Made by a program: the position numbers and the translations under genes
Shown: positions 35,629 through 43,726 of the stretch, piece by piece
How positions within the stretch are numbered: position 1 is the first letter of the stretch
Layout: the number at the start of each line of letters is the position of its first letter
Assembly: GCA_001798855.1 (NCBI GenBank)
Contig: MGQQ01000126.1
Coordinates: forward strand, 1-60,265
Source: Deltaproteobacteria bacterium RBG_16_49_23
Lineage (GTDB): Bacteria > Desulfobacterota > BSN033 > UBA1163
Length of the DNA: 60,265 nt
Direction of reading: 5' to 3'
The notes under the pieces: generated by a model
Database searches by the model: none
Told to the model about the DNA's origin: nothing
Seen by the model: the letters and a program-made list of their open reading frames with translations, nothing else

Positions 35629-37377
35629 ATGGGGTATGTAATGATTGATTACCCCTCCCTTCTTCTGCCCGAAGACCCGAAGGAAGCCCGAAAGGCCTTC
35701 CAATCCCTTCCTGTTCAGAGTCAATTAGAACTGGTTCTCCGGAGCCGCGGAAAAGAGCGGCTTGATACGCTCTTCCTTTCCGAACATCCGGAAGAGCTGG
35801 TTCAAGCCCTTCCGGAACAGGAACTCTTTTTAACCATCAAGGAGGTCGGCGAGAAGGATTGTCTTGACCTCATCTCTCTCACTACTCCGGAACAGTTTCA
35901 ATATCTCCTCGACATCGAGTTCTGGAAAAGGGATCAGCTCGACTCGGAGAAGGTCCTTCACTGGATCGAAATCCTTCTTGAATCAGACGAGAAGAAGGCG
36001 GTTCAGTTTATTCGGACGGCGGATCCTGAATTCATCGCCCTCATTCTAAAAAGATTCCTCCTCGTCACCACGCTGGAGGGAGAACAGACCGAGAGTATGG
36101 ACAGAATTCCCCTCTTCACCCTGGACCAATACTACTTCATCGATTTTAAAGGGGTGAAGACAAGGGAGGTCTTTGAGCCTTTCTTAAAGACCTTCTACTG
36201 GATCGATAGCGAAGGCTACCGGAGTCTGATGGAGGCGCTCATCTGTGAACTGGAGACAGAGCTTGAGGAGACAGGATACCGTTTAAGGAACAGCCGGTTG
36301 AATGATTACGGATTTCCCGATTTTGAGGAGGCCCTGGAGATTTATCATTTTATCAACCCTGACACTCTCATGAAAGGAGAGGGACTCCCGGCAGCGGAGG
36401 CTCCGGAGGCGTTGAAGAGAGAAAGCCCCGCCTACTACCTCACCTTTTACGGCGAAGGCCCTTTTTTCTCCGCTCTCCTCTCCCAGATAGACGATCCACA
36501 GGAGCAGGACCGATTGAAGCAAGAGCTCACAGCTCTCTGCAACAAGGCCATCGTGGCGGAGGCGATCGCCCTCTCCAACCTCTCCGGCATGGAGAGGGCG
36601 ATCAAGAAGGTCTACCATTATTTGAATGTTGGCCTTCAATATTTGAGCGGTGAAGATAAGAAAAAAGCGGTTGAAATGCTCCGGTCTCTTCCCATCCAGA
36701 AGATCTTTCAATGCGGCGTGAGTTTGACGATTCTTTTAAGGAGAAAGGCCGAGACGATATTGAAGGGGCCGTGGTTTGGAGGGGATCGGGAAAACCTTCT
36801 TCTTCTGGACCCTCCCCATTTTGAAAGCCTTGAGGGGGTCCTGAGGAAAAGGCCAGCCCTCTATCGGGACGGGGTGCCCGATGATTTCAAAGACCTTCAG
36901 GATTTAAAAGAGATGGAGAGGTTTTTGGAATCGATCGAAGGGGTCGTCTATTTTTTAGGAGATTCCCTGAACGTCTCTCCCCGGTCTTTAAAGGAGATGG
37001 ATTGGAGTGGTTGCCATCCTGAAAAGTGGCAGGAGATCACCCTCTCCACCATCTTTCTCACGGCCCTGGCAAACCGGATTCTTCTAGGGAAATTTCAGTT
37101 CGAAGCCATTGAGAAGGCCCGATTGAATGACCTTTTTTCACATCTTTTTGAGAGAGAGGGCCAGGGGAAAGGAGTTATCAGAATGGAGCTCCGAAATGGA
37201 TTGAGAGAATGGTTGAGTTCAATGGAAAATGACCCTCAGGGGCGGGGGCATCTCGTTGCCTTCCAGGATTTCTGCCTCGATCTCTTTGAGGAGGAATTTG
37301 GAAAGGTTCCTCCCGGGGAGGAGATCGATCCCCGGTTTGTGAAAGGACTTCTTATTTATCAACCTCTAAACAAATGA
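35629..37377 (+). CDS. DUF6178-like protein
   Basis: A protein of about 582 residues, mainly helical and acidic. It has regularly spaced helices (for example LDTLFLSEHPEELVQALPEQ, LLDIEFWKRDQLD and VQFIRTADPEFIALIL) that suggest a HEAT-like or armadillo-like repeat region in the N-terminal third. The overall sequence fits DUF6178, found mainly in deltaproteobacteria. No transmembrane segment or catalytic motif is evident. The start is ambiguous among GTG 35617, ATG 35629 and ATG 35641. It follows groEL by 59 bases and may be read through from it. Function unknown. Confidence 0.72.
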   Translation: MGYVMIDYPSLLLPEDPKEARKAFQSLPVQSQLELVLRSRGKERLDTLFLSEHPEELVQALPEQELFLTIKEVGEKDCLDLISLTTPEQFQYLLDIEFWKRDQLDSEKVLHWIEILLESDEKKAVQFIRTADPEFIALILKRFLLVTTLEGEQTESMDRIPLFTLDQYYFIDFKGVKTREVFEPFLKTFYWIDSEGYRSLMEALICELETELEETGYRLRNSRLNDYGFPDFEEALEIYHFINPDTLMKGEGLPAAEAPEALKRESPAYYLTFYGEGPFFSALLSQIDDPQEQDRLKQELTALCNKAIVAEAIALSNLSGMERAIKKVYHYLNVGLQYLSGEDKKKAVEMLRSLPIQKIFQCGVSLTILLRRKAETILKGPWFGGDRENLLLLDPPHFESLEGVLRKRPALYRDGVPDDFKDLQDLKEMERFLESIEGVVYFLGDSLNVSPRSLKEMDWSGCHPEKWQEITLSTIFLTALANRILLGKFQFEAIEKARLNDLFSHLFEREGQGKGVIRMELRNGLREWLSSMENDPQGRGHLVAFQDFCLDLFEEEFGKVPPGEEIDPRFVKGLLIYQPLNK

Positions 37378-37395
37378 ACCCTCCATTTTTTTCCC

Positions 37396-37434
37396 TTGAC
37401 TTCTGACTAAATAACATGCATACTGGTCGGTATG
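37396..37434 (+). promoter_or_regulatory. tetR promoter and operator-like palindrome
   Basis: TTGACT (37396-37401), 17 bases and CATACT (37419-37424) form a plausible promoter. The -10 box is part of the palindrome CATACTGGTCGGTATG (37419-37434), which also covers the ATG at 37432. A TetR-type autoregulatory site would fit. The transcript would start at or next to the start codon. Confidence 0.5.
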
Positions 37435-38043
37435 AAAGGACTGAGAAACCCTGACCAAACTCGGCAGACTATTCTTGAGGCCGCTTTCCATGAAATACAC
37501 CGGAACGGATTTCAAGCCGCAAGTTTATCCAATATCTTAGCAAAAACAGGTGTAACAAAAGGGGCCCTGTATCATCATTTCCCAAACAAAATGGCTTTGG
37601 GTTATGCGATTGTAGATGAACTGATTCAGAACATGGTGACGGAGATGTGGCTCCGTCCGCTTGAGACAAGCGAGGATCCTATCGAATGCCTTCAGGGAAT
37701 GTTAAGATTGATTCCCACCCAATTAAAGGATCAGGACATTTTGCTTGGCTGCCCCCTCAATAACCTTGCCCTTGAGATGTCCCCAACCGATGAAGTCTTT
37801 CGAAAGCGAATTAGTCAGGTTTATGATCTCTGGTGCGAAGGATTGGCTGATGCCTTTTCTAAAGGGCAGGTTAATGGAAAAGTGAATCGAAATATTGATC
37901 CTTTAAAAACTGCAACCTTCATCGTTGCTTCCTTGGCGGGATGTCGAAGCGTGGCAAAAAATTCGCAAAGTCAGAGTATCATGCTCGCATGTACCGAAAG
38001 CCTCTTGAATTATCTTGATACCCTACGTCCTAGGACAGAATAG
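37432..38043 (+). CDS. TetR/AcrR family transcriptional regulator
   Basis: A 203-residue protein with a typical TetR helix-turn-helix (residues 8-55): RQTILEAAFHEIHRNGFQAASLSNIL followed by VTKGALYHHFPNKMALG. The C-terminal ligand domain contains a GCPLNNLALEMSP segment seen in one TetR_C subgroup. It should repress DNA targets until a small molecule binds. The only sensible start is the ATG at 37432, which has no upstream ribosome binding site and lies within the operator-like palindrome. The neighbours, PNPOx-like and Fe-S/SCP2 proteins, are likely targets because a similar site lies at 38098-38117. Confidence 0.92.
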   Translation: MKGLRNPDQTRQTILEAAFHEIHRNGFQAASLSNILAKTGVTKGALYHHFPNKMALGYAIVDELIQNMVTEMWLRPLETSEDPIECLQGMLRLIPTQLKDQDILLGCPLNNLALEMSPTDEVFRKRISQVYDLWCEGLADAFSKGQVNGKVNRNIDPLKTATFIVASLAGCRSVAKNSQSQSIMLACTESLLNYLDTLRPRTE

Positions 38044-38097
38044 TCAAATGGATGAGCCTTTCATTTAAGGAGCTTCAAGGTTTAATTTAAAATCTAT

Positions 38098-38117
38098 CAT
38101 ACCGGCTGGTTGGTATT
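38098..38117. promoter_or_regulatory. Second TetR operator-like site
   Basis: CATACCGGCTGGTTGGTATT shares the outer CATAC/GGTAT halves with the site at 37419-37434 but has a longer centre. It lies after tetR and before the flavoprotein gene. Confidence 0.35.
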
Positions 38118-38225
38118 TGGTTGCCAGTTTTTATTCTGCCATACATGATGTGAAGGAAAGGAGGGATGAAAATATAGTTGAAGCTTCCTGAATAAAACCG
38201 ATTTTATCAAAGAAAGGAAAAAAAA

Positions 38226-38267
38226 ATGGCAAGAATCGGAATACTTACTTGTTCAAATGCGAAATGA
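38226..38267 (+). pseudogene. Truncated CGGC-domain gene start (13 codons)
   Basis: After an AAAGGAAAAAAA stretch an ATG opens the peptide MARIGILTCSNAK and then stops. The peptide matches the start of CGGC-domain (PF08821) proteins, which begin with an xIGILTCSN strand. The rest of the gene is missing, so this is probably the remnant of a deletion; a short leader peptide is the alternative. Confidence 0.4.
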
Positions 38268-38283
38268 TTAGAAGGAGGAAACC

Positions 38284-38709
38284 ATGACTGAGCTTAAGAA
38301 AAAAATCTTAGCAAAAATTAATAAACCCACTTTATCAGCATTAGCCACCCTTACTGAAGACGGGAGACCATGGGTGCGATATGTGACCCCCGTAGCCGAT
38401 GAGAACCTGACTGTATGGATGGCCACCTTTATCAACTCAAGAAAGGTTGCCCAGATCCGCAAGAACCCCGAAGTCCATTTGACCGTAGGCGTCACTGACT
38501 TTGAGTCAGGGGAGTCGTATCTTCAGATCCAAGGCCGGGCTGAGATACTAACTGACAAAGAGACAAAACGGGCTGTATGGTTTGATCAATTGAAAAACAT
38601 ATACTCCGGCCCTGACGATCCTAACTACGCAGTCTGTAAGATCACCCCTTACCGGATCGAATTTCAGAAGATGGCTCCGGTCCCGCCAGAGGTCTGGGAA
38701 GCCAAGTAG
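38284..38709 (+). CDS. Pyridoxamine 5'-phosphate oxidase-like flavoprotein
   Basis: A 141-residue split-barrel protein with the PNPOx pattern: TLSALATLTEDGRPWVRYVTP, then WMATFINSRKVAQIRKNPEVHLTV and YLQIQGRAEILTDKE. These proteins bind FMN, F420 or haem and carry out varied redox reactions. AGAAGGAGG precedes the ATG. It lies in a tight block with the TetR regulator and a QueG-like Fe-S protein. A hairpin at 38725-38754 follows the stop. The cofactor and substrate cannot be read from the sequence. Confidence 0.88.
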   Translation: MTELKKKILAKINKPTLSALATLTEDGRPWVRYVTPVADENLTVWMATFINSRKVAQIRKNPEVHLTVGVTDFESGESYLQIQGRAEILTDKETKRAVWFDQLKNIYSGPDDPNYAVCKITPYRIEFQKMAPVPPEVWEAK

Positions 38710-38724
38710 TTTTTAGACTTCCAT

Positions 38725-38754
38725 TTCAGGCCTGTCTGAATAGACTGGCCTGAA
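38725..38754 (+). terminator. Hairpin between the PNPOx-like and Fe-S genes
   Basis: TTCAGGCCTGTCT and AGACTGGCCTGAA pair with one mismatch around a GAAT loop, followed by GTTATTT. It may terminate or attenuate transcription, though the T-run is poor. Confidence 0.55.
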
Positions 38755-38800
38755 GTTATTTAGAAGAAAAATTAAACATAAAATACAAGGAGGTTCTCAA

Positions 38801-40141
38801 GTGAAATTTGATGAACACCCCACCGTAAAGCGGCATCGTGAAATCGCGAGACAGGGTTTCACTCAAAGTCCCGGAGAAAAACTCGATTCAGAGTGGCTTA
38901 AGAAATTGGCTTTAGATTCCGGAGCGGATGATGTCGGGCTGGTAAATATTGATCGATCAGGAATGGAGATTCACCGGAGAGACGTTCTGGAGGTTTTTCC
39001 TCCGACTAAAACCTTGATGAGCCTTGCTTGCCGATTGAACCCGGAGAATATTCGATGTGTCTCAAGGGCGATCTCAGACCTGGAGTTCCTTCACGGGATG
39101 CGAAAGGTGGATGCTACGGCCAGCAGAATCGTTGAAGTACTCAGAAAGAAAGGAGTCCGTGTTCTGAACCCACCCAGCGGATTCCCGATGGAGATGGCCA
39201 AGTGGCCAGGCAAGATGTGGCCTGTTCCCCATAAAGTCGTCGCAATGGAAGCGGGTTTGGGAGCCATGGGTCATCATCGTCTCGTGATTCACCCCCGATT
39301 CGGGAACTTTATCATCCTGGGAACCATCCTCATCGGTAAGGAAGCAACGGCTTATGACCGGCCCCTCGATTTTAATCCCTGTCTCCAGTGCAAACTATGT
39401 GTCTCTGTTTGTCCTGTAGGAGCGATCGATCCAGATGGCCATTTCAGCTTTGTCAATTGTATAACCCACAATTACCGGGACCGGATGGGAGGTTTTTTGG
39501 ATTGGGTGAAGAGGATGGTATCGAGCAAAGATTTCCGGTCTTACCGGAGTAAATTTAGTGATTCAGAGACTGTCTCGATGTGGCAGACTCTGAGTTATGG
39601 GATCTGCAATAAATCATCCTACTGCATGGCTGTCTGCCCGGCTGGAGAGGAGATGATCGGTCCGTTTCTGGATAACCGGAAAACTTTCTTGGAGACAGTG
39701 GTTAGACCCTTGCAGGACAAGGTAGAGCCCATCTATGTTGTTCCAGGTTCAGATGGTGAAGCTTATGTCGCCAACCATTTTCCTCATAAGGAAATCAGAA
39801 GAATCGGTCATGGTCTTCGTGCTCATTCTGTAAAAGGTTTCTTTAACGCCCTTCCTCTGATATTCCAGCGCAATCAATCCGAAGGAATCAATGCCACCTA
39901 TTGGTTTACATTTTCAGGCGAAGAGGCGTTTAAGAAAACAGTTGTCATCCGGGATAAAAAGATTGAAGTTCAAGACGGCCACATGGAAGCTCCTGACCTT
40001 CATCTCATCGCTGATAGCAAAACGTGGTTAAATTTTTTAGCGAAGGAAGAAAACCTCTTTTGGGCCATGCTCCGGAGGAAGATTCGCATTAAAGGGTCGC
40101 CCCGCTTGATGAAATCCTTTGCCCGCTGTTTCCCGTCATAA
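38801..40141 (+). CDS. QueG/reductive-dehalogenase-like 4Fe-4S protein with C-terminal SCP2-like domain
   Basis: The 446-residue protein has an N-terminal region like the corrinoid-binding part of epoxyqueuosine reductase and reductive dehalogenases, with GADDVGLVNID, VVAMEAGLGAMGHHRLVIHPRFG and the loop NFIILGTILIG. Two iron-sulfur cluster motifs follow: CLQCKLCVSVCPVGAI (about residue 197) and the looser CNKSSYCMAVCP (about 277). The last 110 residues look like an SCP2 sterol-carrier domain (YWFTFSGEEAFKKTVVIRD, LHLIADSKTWLNFLA). This suggests a redox enzyme acting on a lipidic or hydrophobic substrate. No signal peptide, so cytoplasmic. It is probably controlled by the TetR regulator upstream. 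Domains are seen; the reaction is unknown. Confidence 0.82.
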   Translation: MKFDEHPTVKRHREIARQGFTQSPGEKLDSEWLKKLALDSGADDVGLVNIDRSGMEIHRRDVLEVFPPTKTLMSLACRLNPENIRCVSRAISDLEFLHGMRKVDATASRIVEVLRKKGVRVLNPPSGFPMEMAKWPGKMWPVPHKVVAMEAGLGAMGHHRLVIHPRFGNFIILGTILIGKEATAYDRPLDFNPCLQCKLCVSVCPVGAIDPDGHFSFVNCITHNYRDRMGGFLDWVKRMVSSKDFRSYRSKFSDSETVSMWQTLSYGICNKSSYCMAVCPAGEEMIGPFLDNRKTFLETVVRPLQDKVEPIYVVPGSDGEAYVANHFPHKEIRRIGHGLRAHSVKGFFNALPLIFQRNQSEGINATYWFTFSGEEAFKKTVVIRDKKIEVQDGHMEAPDLHLIADSKTWLNFLAKEENLFWAMLRRKIRIKGSPRLMKSFARCFPS

Positions 40142-40181
40142 GGAGAGTCGTTTTTTTTGAGACATTGGAACCGTGCCTGGA

Positions 40182-40670
40182 TCAAAGATCGAGTTCGAAC
40201 TTCTGCTCGATGACTTTTGTTCCCCATTGCGTCCCTTCGTTTTGAAAGACCAGCTTGAACCCGAACTTTTCATAGAGATGGCGTGCTGGATGAAGCCCTT
40301 CAAAGGTCCAGAGATAGACCCGTCCATAGCCGTTTTTTCTGCAGAAGGAGACGGCTTCCTCCATCAATCGATTCCCGAAACCGCGCCCCTGCACCTTTGA
40401 GGAGAGAATGAACCATCTGAGGTGAGCGCCTTCCGTTGTAGCTTTTATTCCATCGATGGCAATCCCTCCCTCCACCCGGCCGTCTTGGCAGAGGGTCCAG
40501 AAGCCGTCGCGTGACTCATCCAATCGTCTGAGAAACTCAGACAATTTGGTCGCTACCTTGGCTTCGAAGAAAAGCCCGAACCCCCAGTGTTGGTGGTAAT
40601 AAGTTCCATGAAGCTCCACTATTCGACCAATCGCTCCTGGGGTGTATCCTTTAAAAATGATTTCATTCAT
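40182..40670 (-). CDS. GNAT family N-acetyltransferase
   Basis: A 162-residue protein with a GNAT fold. The acetyl-CoA-binding motif A is LSSKVQGRGFGNRLMEEAV (about residues 90-110) and motif B lies in HPARHLYEKFGFKLVF. It begins with YTPGAIGRIVELHGTYYHQHWGF, a pattern also seen in MarR-GNAT fusion proteins. It transfers an acetyl group to a small amine or protein; substrate unknown. The ATG at 40670 overlaps the stop of the DUF4143 ATPase gene by one base (TGATG), so translation is coupled. Confidence 0.9.
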   Translation of the reverse strand: MNEIIFKGYTPGAIGRIVELHGTYYHQHWGFGLFFEAKVATKLSEFLRRLDESRDGFWTLCQDGRVEGGIAIDGIKATTEGAHLRWFILSSKVQGRGFGNRLMEEAVSFCRKNGYGRVYLWTFEGLHPARHLYEKFGFKLVFQNEGTQWGTKVIEQKFELDL

Positions 40671-41938
40671 CAGGTTAAAAGGGCCAGAAACCTCTCAACA
40701 CTCATGGCCCAGGTATTGTTAGGGTGCTTCTGAAGTATTTCCCGCTGATTAACAACTTGAACCCCAAGCGTGGGGCTGTCAGGAAACCATTTATGACGGT
40801 TCTGAAGAGTCCTGGATAGTTGAGTGTCGTTTAATTTAACTTCCACAGCCAAGATGGGCTTTCTATCGGCCTCAACGATGAAATCAATTTCCTGCTTATC
40901 GAGGGTTCGGAGATAATATAATTGGTAATTTCCCAGACCCATATCTGTCAAAGTCAAACATGCCCTGTAGAGATAGGTAGCTACCATATTCTCAAGTCTT
41001 CCTAGCTCCTCGGGGACATAATACCAGTCGAGAAAATACCATTTTTTCTCTCGCCGAAGACCTCTCGAAACCTTTTTAGCCCAGGGTGCCACTGGAAATA
41101 ACAGATAGAGCCTCTTCAACTGCTCCAGCCAGACCTTGACGGTTGTGTGCGCGACTTCAAGCTCTCCTGCCAGATTGGCCATGGAAAGGGGCGCCATGAT
41201 CCTTGAGGGCATCAGAAAGAGAAGATTCTCCACCTTATCAAGTTCAACGATTTTGGTGACGTCTTTGAGTTCTTCATGAATGACCAGACTCAAATAATCC
41301 TGGTGCCACTTCCGGCTGAACCGCTCATTTTGCTTTAGAAAAGGTTCGGGAAAGGGCCCATACCGCCAGAGATGTTGATAGGCCTCCTCTACCGAAGCGG
41401 AAATCTTTCTCGAAACCTGCTCTTCAAAAGTTTTCGAAAGTTTATGGGGCGATCTCTCTGCTAAAAAAGAAACTCCTTTCGGAAGGTCGGTAATTTCGCC
41501 AATGTTAAAAGGCATCATATGGAAGAGATTGTATCTTCCTACAAGGGAATCGCCAGAACGGCGGAAAATATCCAGACGTGCACTTCCTGTAATCAGAAAT
41601 CGGAACTCATCTCCAAAAACATCGTAAACCGCCTTTAAAATGTCCCTCCAGCGGTTTCGTTTATGAATCTCGTCAAATACAATCCATGGGTCCCGAATGC
41701 CAAGAGATCTTGCAGGGGATTCAAAAAAGCGGTTACTGGTAAGATAAGCCTTTCGCGTCGAGACATCATCCCAGTTGAAATAGAGGGGGGAGCATCCCTT
41801 TTTCTCCAGCCAGTGTTTGGCAAGCCTTGTCTTTCCAACCTGCCTTGGGCCTGCCAGAAAGACCATATGCCTGCCGATCAGACTCTCGTCAAAGGCATAA
41901 TCCTCCACCCATCTTGGGATATAATCTTTTGAGTTCAT
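40670..41938 (-). CDS. AAA-type ATPase with DUF4143 C-terminal domain
   Basis: A 422-residue protein with Walker A GPRQVGKTRL (about residue 30), Walker B PWIVFDEIH (about 85), sensor ITGSARLDIF, then a winged-helix linker and the DUF4143 nuclease-like region with DKQEIDFIVEADRKPILAVEVKL. These ATPases are widespread in accessory regions and their function is poorly defined; some are proposed to act in toxin-like or defence settings. The gene lies beside a GNAT gene and a remnant of a second copy of the same family on the opposite strand. Confidence 0.92.
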   Translation of the reverse strand: MNSKDYIPRWVEDYAFDESLIGRHMVFLAGPRQVGKTRLAKHWLEKKGCSPLYFNWDDVSTRKAYLTSNRFFESPARSLGIRDPWIVFDEIHKRNRWRDILKAVYDVFGDEFRFLITGSARLDIFRRSGDSLVGRYNLFHMMPFNIGEITDLPKGVSFLAERSPHKLSKTFEEQVSRKISASVEEAYQHLWRYGPFPEPFLKQNERFSRKWHQDYLSLVIHEELKDVTKIVELDKVENLLFLMPSRIMAPLSMANLAGELEVAHTTVKVWLEQLKRLYLLFPVAPWAKKVSRGLRREKKWYFLDWYYVPEELGRLENMVATYLYRACLTLTDMGLGNYQLYYLRTLDKQEIDFIVEADRKPILAVEVKLNDTQLSRTLQNRHKWFPDSPTLGVQVVNQREILQKHPNNTWAMSVERFLALLT

Positions 41939-41995
41939 AGGCTCATTTTATCGCGATAAGATGAGCGTGTCAACTCAAACTATCGAAAATTGAAA

Positions 41996-42140
41996 AGAGC
42001 TCTGCAAAACTACTTTTCGCTCTCTGATTACGCAGATTTCAAAAAATTGATTCCACAGATTTCTCTATAGTTTTCGATGTATTTTAAATCGCGTAATCGT
42101 TGCATAATCGGTGTAATCGGAGATTTCTGGACTTTTTCAA
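41996..42140. repeat. 145-bp dispersed repeat, copy 2
   Basis: This is the second copy of the repeat at 13706-13850 with shared start (AGAGCTCTG), the segment CGCTCTCTGATTA and the end AGATTTCTG-ACTTTTTC. It lies 57 bases upstream of the DUF4143 ATPase start. Confidence 0.85.
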
Positions 42141-42245
42141 AAATCTCTTGAAAAATGAAAGAAATTTATTATCGACAAATTAACCATTTCATGGCTAATT
42201 ATTGACCATGATACGGCGATATTTACAAGATGTTTGTCACACTGA

Positions 42246-42398
42246 ATTGATGAGTCGGATATCACGAGTTTGAAACAATGTGCTGAGGATCTTAAAGATA
42301 AACTTCTCTTCTCTGTGATTATTTATTCAGGGACTGAGATCGTTCCCATCGCCCCCCAAATGGTCGCCATTCCATTCCCAGTCTTTTTTGGAATTTAG
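42246..42398 (+). pseudogene. C-terminal remnant of a second DUF4143-type ATPase
   Basis: A 50-codon frame ends with LKDKLLFSVIIYSGTEIVPI and AIPFPVFFGI before a stop. This matches the tail of DUF4143 ATPases, where an L-Y-T-G-x-x-V-x-P-F segment is followed by a short A-x-P strand. The frame is closed upstream by a TGA and the ATPase core is missing. It is a decayed gene end. Confidence 0.55.
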
Positions 42399-42649
42399 AT
42401 TTCGCCATGCTTCAGGAGTCGAGGATTTCTGAAATCGTCAGGCCAGATCCATATACGAAAATCATATCCAAACATTACAGCAGCTCTATTACAGATAGAG
42501 AGTCTTCTGGGCAAGAGAGTTCCTCCAAGGCCCCTTCGGTTATCAGATTTCACAAAGAGGGAAGGTAAATCCACAGCAAACGTTAATAATTTCTGGTAGA
42601 AATCATCAAACCGGGTGGAAACACGGAGATCAAGTCCAAGTATTCTTTT
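42395..42649 (-). pseudogene. Possible coding remnant without start codon
   Basis: The minus frame is open for 85 codons with protein-like composition (for example FDDFYQKLLTFAVDLPSLF and CNRAAVMFGYDFRIWIWP) but lacks an initial ATG. I do not recognise the family. It may be a decayed gene or chance. It overlaps the end of the J-domain gene. Confidence 0.25.
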
Positions 42650-43199
42650 TTACCCAATGGCTACAATTATGTGGATATAATCTTCTGTCACTTAAAGGTA
42701 AGTTAAAATACTTTTCCCAGACTTCTTGGGTTTGAATGTAAATTTTACACGGAACTTTTGAAGTATCGAGCAATTCTTTCGGTTCAGAGAAAGTAAGACT
42801 CCATCTTTTGACTTTTCTGAAATTTTTACATGTTTTGCACCAGGTGAATTTCTTTGGATCTAACTCAATAATTTTTTCCCTTTTCTTTTGCCAAAAGTCA
42901 GTTTCCGTCTTATATTCAGCCTGTTGTTTTTCTCTAATCTCGGCTTCTCGCTTCATTCTCTCTTCTTTCTCAGACCGAAGCCTCAAACGTTCCTGTTCAA
43001 ATGATAAATATTTCAAAATTTCTTGATAGGCAAAGTTGATTCTCTTAAGTTCTTCTTCTGCCTTTTTTCTCAGGCGATCATTATGAGAGAACCGGTCGGG
43101 GTGCCAAACATTGACCAAATCTCGATAGGCTTGTTTCACTTCATTCAGAGACGAATCGGGGAGAACCCTTAGAATTTCGAAGCACTTTTCAATATCCAT
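42630..43199 (-). CDS. J-domain protein (DnaJ-like) with Cys-containing C-terminus
   Basis: A 189-residue protein. Residues 1-65 form a J domain with the catalytic HPD in VNVWHPDRFSHNDRLRKKA, so it should stimulate an Hsp70 ATPase. A long charged coiled coil (70-115) follows. The C-terminus has CKTCKNF (about 121) and further Cys and His residues (VPCKIYIQ, YPHNCSHWV) that could bind zinc. It lacks the G/F region and central zinc domain of DnaJ, so it is a specialised class C-type partner. It lies in an accessory region; partner unknown. Confidence 0.85.
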   Translation of the reverse strand: MDIEKCFEILRVLPDSSLNEVKQAYRDLVNVWHPDRFSHNDRLRKKAEEELKRINFAYQEILKYLSFEQERLRLRSEKEERMKREAEIREKQQAEYKTETDFWQKKREKIIELDPKKFTWCKTCKNFRKVKRWSLTFSEPKELLDTSKVPCKIYIQTQEVWEKYFNLPLSDRRLYPHNCSHWVKKNTWT

Positions 43200-43241
43200 G
43201 AGAATGAGAGTATAATGATTGAATAAGTCGTAGTTAGTTAA

Positions 43242-43616
43242 CTACTTCATAATTGCCGGGAGCTCTTTCTTTTCTCTGTCACCCTTTTGGTAATCATCCC
43301 ACTTGTAATTGGCAACTAATCTGTGGTTGGCGAAAAATAGAATTCTGTTCTGTTTATAATAAATCCAGACATCATTAAAGGCTTTATGCCTTCCCCCAAC
43401 CTCTACGCCTCGCAATCCGTAGGTTATCTGGTATTGTCCTCCCTCTACTGTCCATGTGGCTTGCTCATCTGGTTTTCCCCATTCTTCCAAAAAAGCAAAT
43501 TGGTTCAGTCCTGAAATAAAAATCCCCTCTCTGATATGTTTCCTGTGTTTCGCCATTGGTGTTGAGCATCCGATTAAAACCACGAACATAATAAAAATGA
43601 AAACAAATTTTTTCAT
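43242..43616 (-). CDS. Small lipoprotein of unknown function
   Basis: About 124 residues with signal MKKFVFIFIMFVVLIGCSTP, where the lipobox LIGC marks a lipid-anchored envelope protein. The mature part holds FAFLEEWGKPDEQATWTVEG and WIYYKQNRILFFANHRLV strands, a pattern like small SmpA/BamE-like or outer-membrane-associated lipoproteins (a strand after GxPDE), but the match is only suggestive. The ATG at 43616 is chosen because GGGAGGTGACAGGT precedes it. Confidence 0.7.
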   Translation of the reverse strand: MKKFVFIFIMFVVLIGCSTPMAKHRKHIREGIFISGLNQFAFLEEWGKPDEQATWTVEGGQYQITYGLRGVEVGGRHKAFNDVWIYYKQNRILFFANHRLVANYKWDDYQKGDREKKELPAIMK

Positions 43617-43726
43617 ACCTGTCACCTCCCACATGCATTTTTCGTGAACTATGATAGTTCAGCTTGAGAACAGGGTACGAAAATCCATTAATGGAAACTG
43701 ACCATAAAATATCATGTTCATTTCCA

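Noticed and set aside
38226..38270. TGA of the CGGC stub as selenocysteine
   Set aside because: Reading through gives only a few unrelated residues before another stop and no SECIS-like hairpin follows.
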